Source: Alphaproteobacteria bacterium (GTDB lineage: Bacteria; Pseudomonadota; Alphaproteobacteria; Rs-D84). From it: DNA of 7,674 nt. The DNA lies in NCBI GenBank assembly GCA_017383325.1, contig JAFNYG010000040.1, positions 1-7,674 on the forward strand, written 5' to 3'. The notes beneath the pieces are model-generated. The model had not been told where the DNA came from. It was given only the letters and a program-made list of their open reading frames with translations, and made no database searches. The translations under genes and the position numbers were made by a program. This document shows, in pieces, positions 5,113-7,674 of this stretch (its first letter is position 1; each line of letters starts with the position of its first letter).

Positions 5113-5887
5113 CCTCTAACTCTATCCCCACAATACCGTATTTGGATTCCATTTCGGCATCGTAAAATTTTGAAACGGCAGACATTAGTGCATTTAACGA
5201 TGCAAATCCTGTGCGTGGCATGCTGATTTTTGTCGCCAGGTCTGTAAAACTGCGCGCAATATGCAAGCGAACTATTTTGGCACGAATATAATCATTGCGA
5301 TTTTGCGCGTTGTAAATCAAAACAGTGTCGCCGTTGTGCATTCTGCGACGTTTTTCATCATACAGACGCAGTTCAATATCCTTTTCGCCAGAACGCACCA
5401 TTTCATAATATTCAGGGCGCAAGCTCATTGAAAACCGACAATTTAGGTTCGGTAATATGTGGTTTGAATAAAATTCACGCATATCGTCAAACGGTGTGAT
5501 TTGTGGGTTTAATAAGTCGTCTGGTGCGACCCATGCAACCGAAATTTCCTCGGGGCGATTTTCGCAGAAATTCAATTCCATATCATCTGGGACGCGAACG
5601 ATAAAAAAGTGATGTTCTTCGGCCCATGCGCCACGACGTTGCGCACGTTCGGGGGTCGGGTGACGAAAAGCATACGGCACAGGGATTTCAACCACACTGT
5701 CTGCCAGCGCAGATGCAGATTCGCCCAGTTCTTCGGCCAGTTCACGCCGCAGTGCAGTCAAAAAATCTTCGCCATCATCCAGTCGCCCGCCGATTGGTCC
5801 ATATCCGTTTTCGCCGTATTTTAATAGCGCAACCTGTCCATCACGCACCGGCAAAATATATGCAGAATAACTGATGTCTTTTATCAT
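5105..5887 (-). CDS. NUDIX-ASCH fusion protein
   Basis: A 260-residue protein joining two domains. Residues about 1-145 are NUDIX, with IGGRLDDGED and box residues G34, E40, R48, E49, E52, E53 and G55; the last box position is E56 where a hydrophobic residue is usual. Residues about 150-260 are an ASCH domain: SMSLRPEYYEMVRSGEKDIE (153-172), ELRLYDEKRRRM (172-183), NGDTVLIYN (185-193) and the C-terminal KYGIVGIELEV (249-259), which is the diagnostic end of this ASCH group. The ASCH half is of a different subgroup from the standalone ASCH protein at 4804-5112. The fusion suggests that the ASCH half presents or modifies a base while the NUDIX half cuts the diphosphate; this is inference. Its ATG overlaps the stop of the upstream NUDIX gene (ATGA), so translation is coupled. 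Confidence 0.9.
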   Translation of the reverse strand: MIKDISYSAYILPVRDGQVALLKYGENGYGPIGGRLDDGEDFLTALRRELAEELGESASALADSVVEIPVPYAFRHPTPERAQRRGAWAEEHHFFIVRVPDDMELNFCENRPEEISVAWVAPDDLLNPQITPFDDMREFYSNHILPNLNCRFSMSLRPEYYEMVRSGEKDIELRLYDEKRRRMHNGDTVLIYNAQNRNDYIRAKIVRLHIARSFTDLATKISMPRTGFASLNALMSAVSKFYDAEMESKYGIVGIELEVI

Positions 5888-6357
5888 TTTGTATCCTTTG
5901 ATTCGCTGCGGTATGATTTACACTCGGAATATATTTCGCCATTGGCTAATCCCGCCAACGATATACGTGTGGTTGATACTACGTTTTTTAGTTTTGTGAC
6001 CTCATCCAGGGTGAAATATTGCATATCGGCACACTTGTCCCCTTCGCAGTTGCGAATTGTACCGGTATATTTTGATACCTCAAAAAAGAAATCAAAGGAT
6101 TCTGTACGACTGGCCAAATTGCTGGTGACGTGTACACATTTGATGTCATCTGGTGCAATGTCTATGCCTAATTCTTCTTTGGCCTCACGTATGGCGGCGG
6201 CACGTGCGGTTTCGCCCTGTTCTATGTGGCCAGCCGGCATAACCCACCAACCACCATCATAATTAAAGAAACCATCATTGCGAAAGAATAGTAAGACTTT
6301 GTCGTCTTTTTTTATAATCAGGTTAATTACACCCTTGAACATTGCGCGTTCTGGCAT
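5884..6357 (-). CDS. NUDIX hydrolase
   Basis: A 157-residue single-domain NUDIX protein. The box residues are G43, E49, R57, E58, E61, E62, G64 and I65, preceded by WWVMPAGHIEQGE; the hydrophobic position after RE is A59. The strand KVLLFFRNDGFFNYDGGWW (20-38) resembles the group of NUDIX enzymes annotated as general (d)NTP or dinucleotide hydrolases, but the substrate is unknown. Its C-terminal extension beyond residue 125 is polar and ends in a charged tail. The ATG at 6357 is preceded by AAAGGA on the minus strand (6369-6364), at normal spacing. It is the first gene of a two-gene minus-strand operon and shares a 4-bp ATGA overlap with the NUDIX-ASCH fusion, which suggests the two act on linked substrates. 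Confidence 0.93.
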   Translation of the reverse strand: MPERAMFKGVINLIIKKDDKVLLFFRNDGFFNYDGGWWVMPAGHIEQGETARAAAIREAKEELGIDIAPDDIKCVHVTSNLASRTESFDFFFEVSKYTGTIRNCEGDKCADMQYFTLDEVTKLKNVVSTTRISLAGLANGEIYSECKSYRSESKDTK

Positions 6358-6376
6358 TCGTTTTTCCTTTTTTTAT

Positions 6377-6405
6377 ATTTTACACCACTTTTGCAGGAAC
6401 ATCAA
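6377..6405 (-). promoter_or_regulatory. Promoter of the NUDIX / NUDIX-ASCH operon
   Basis: On the minus strand TTGATG (6405-6400), a 17-bp spacer and TAAAAT (6382-6377). Transcription should begin near 6370, leaving a leader of only about 13 bases that just covers the AAAGGA ribosome-binding site. Confidence 0.55.
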
Positions 6406-6447
6406 ATCTTATCTGCTTAAAAACAGGGCAAAAAATACAAAAACACG

Positions 6448-6477
6448 TTGAAAAAACACACAAAAAATGCATAATAT
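6448..6477 (+). promoter_or_regulatory. Candidate promoter of the acidic helical protein gene
   Basis: TTGAAA (6448-6453), an 18-bp spacer and TAATAT (6472-6477). The surrounding 6410-6510 is A-rich and low in complexity, so chance matches are easy. It is divergent from the NUDIX operon promoter. Confidence 0.4.
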
Positions 6478-6539
6478 GGTTATAGTTGTTTAAACAGAAA
6501 CATTTTTTAATGCACGGAAAGGTAAAAAGGATAATTTTT

Positions 6540-7674
6540 ATGAATAGAATATATGGCAAACTTGACCTGCAAGAAATATTGGATTTATATGCTGAACCAA
6601 GCTCTCGCGATGATGCGATCGTGCGTGCGGAACAATTATTGAATGATTTCGTAAACGAAAACGCAGATATAGAACAGGATGCGTTAGAAGAATTTAAAAA
6701 TGTAATTGAAACATTTGGAACGTCAACCAATGATGCTGGCGAACCCGTTTTTACAGAACTGGGCGCAAGGGCGGCAGCGCGATTCCAGGCAATTGTTGAT
6801 TCTTTGGAAAACGCGGAAAATGCGGTGGATACGAAACGCATTTTTTCTTTGACATCAGATCAGAATCAAATCAAGTTTGATTTGGTTACTTTGAATGTGT
6901 ACCAAGACATGGGATTGGTTGATGAGTCTGTTGATCCTGCAAACATGACACCGAGACAAGTTGCCGAAACGATAAACAACGTAAATCTGACGGACAGTGA
7001 ACGCACAGAATACGCAAGCAAGTTTATCGACAACATTATCGGCAATGCAGAATTGTTTGAAATAACACCACCAAAGATGCTGGCCGATGCGTATACGTTT
7101 TCAAAGGAGCAATTGGCAGCTAATCCGAATGACGAGGATATGTTAGACCGCTTTAAAACATTGGCAAAACGTATCGATTATTTGATAGAAAACTTTGCTA
7201 AAAAAGTGGACTATTTTTATTCGGATCCATCAAACATTGCTGATGTTTATGCTGGATATCGAAAAATGTGCGATGTTCGAAGCAAAGACTTGAAAGCAAC
7301 ACAAGATGACAACGAAAGTACAAAAAATTATAAAGCGAATGTCCAAAAATCCATCGACGAAACAATGGCACGATTGGAAGAGATTGTTGCCACGTATTCT
7401 GATATGTGGAATCTGAAGGATTTAACCCCCGAAGACGCAGATAAACTGAATGCGCGCTGGAAAGAGATATCGGAAAATCTGAAAGACATCGAACTGACAG
7501 ATGATATGCTGGCGACATTGGCAAAATATGAATTTCTGGACGAAAACGGCAATCCAATGCCACAATTTGTGAACGAAGATGGCGAACCACAAAATGATTT
7601 TCAGCCAGGCTATAAATTAAACCCGGATGGCAGATTAAATCGTATCATATCGCTGGCAAAAAATGATGTCACAA
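6540..7674 (+). CDS. Large acidic helical protein, unknown, C-terminus outside window
   Basis: An open frame of 378 codons that runs off the window without a stop. The chosen ATG (6540) has AAAAGGA (6525-6531) eight bases upstream; an in-frame ATG at 6510 would add ten residues but lacks a binding site. The visible protein is rich in Asp, Glu, Asn and Lys, strongly helical by eye, with one cysteine and no signal peptide or membrane segment, so it looks cytosolic. Heptad-like helices occur around 195-225 and 255-285. Short loops of the pattern [ND]xxGxP recur: NDAGEP (64-69), DENGNP (334-339) and NEDGEP (345-350), followed by NPDGRL. I recognise no family. It is divergent from the NUDIX operon, and nothing links it to nucleotide metabolism. 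The coding call is firm; function is unknown. Confidence 0.85.
   Translation, partial: MNRIYGKLDLQEILDLYAEPSSRDDAIVRAEQLLNDFVNENADIEQDALEEFKNVIETFGTSTNDAGEPVFTELGARAAARFQAIVDSLENAENAVDTKRIFSLTSDQNQIKFDLVTLNVYQDMGLVDESVDPANMTPRQVAETINNVNLTDSERTEYASKFIDNIIGNAELFEITPPKMLADAYTFSKEQLAANPNDEDMLDRFKTLAKRIDYLIENFAKKVDYFYSDPSNIADVYAGYRKMCDVRSKDLKATQDDNESTKNYKANVQKSIDETMARLEEIVATYSDMWNLKDLTPEDADKLNARWKEISENLKDIELTDDMLATLAKYEFLDENGNPMPQFVNEDGEPQNDFQPGYKLNPDGRLNRIISLAKNDVT

Noticed and set aside
6380..6841. Minus-strand 153-codon frame, serine- and phenylalanine-rich
   Set aside because: It is antisense to the start of the large acidic protein and spans its promoter and ribosome-binding site; the composition is that of a shadow frame.
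7198..7590. Minus-strand frames of 130 and 74 codons
   Set aside because: Both are antisense to the large plus-strand gene, which has a good start and uninterrupted coding sense.
1..7674. Mobile elements, CRISPR arrays, tRNA or rRNA genes
   Set aside because: No transposase or integrase domain, no regularly spaced repeats, and no tRNA- or rRNA-like sequence was seen on reading both strands.

Overview
The window is about 7.7 kb of dense bacterial DNA (standard code, ATG starts, TGA/TAG/TAA stops) with ten protein-coding genes, no rRNA or tRNA, no insertion sequence and no CRISPR. The theme is nucleotide and nucleic-acid handling: a Y-family translesion polymerase with a YolD-like partner, five NUDIX proteins of different types within 4.2 kb (two of them fusions), a standalone ASCH protein and a small DpnI-like nuclease. 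The polymerase and its partner resemble those of gut Clostridia, but the sequence does not settle the taxonomy. An uncultured gut bacterium (Firmicutes, or a gut alphaproteobacterium that acquired these genes) is my inference. G+C is uneven: about 52% in 421-480 (polymerase) and 40% in 2701-2760 (nuclease), counted by eye.

Layout. 61-1645 (minus): polymerase and YolD-like gene, overlapping by 8 bp, behind a near-consensus promoter that leaves almost no 5' leader. 1768-2175 (plus): unknown 135-residue protein. 2161-2556 (minus): MutT-type NUDIX, overlapping the previous gene tail to tail. 2646-3092 (plus): DpnI-like single-domain nuclease, divergent from the MutT gene. 3093-3466: non-coding stretch with an intrinsic terminator, an 11-bp inverted repeat and a strong promoter. 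3467-5112 (plus): NUDIX-pyrophosphatase fusion, NUDIX hydrolase, and an ASCH gene whose 5' end looks broken. 5105-6357 (minus): NUDIX hydrolase followed by a NUDIX-ASCH fusion, coupled by an ATGA overlap. 6540-end (plus): acidic, helical protein of unknown function, cut by the window edge.

How the genes may work together (inference): NUDIX enzymes could clear damaged or modified nucleotides, the pyrophosphatase domain could remove released diphosphate, ASCH domains could recognise or process modified bases, and the polymerase could copy past lesions. The DpnI-like protein may cut modified DNA. Whether this is one system or an accumulation of accessory genes cannot be told from one window. The fusions and the density of NUDIX genes are the main reasons to look further.
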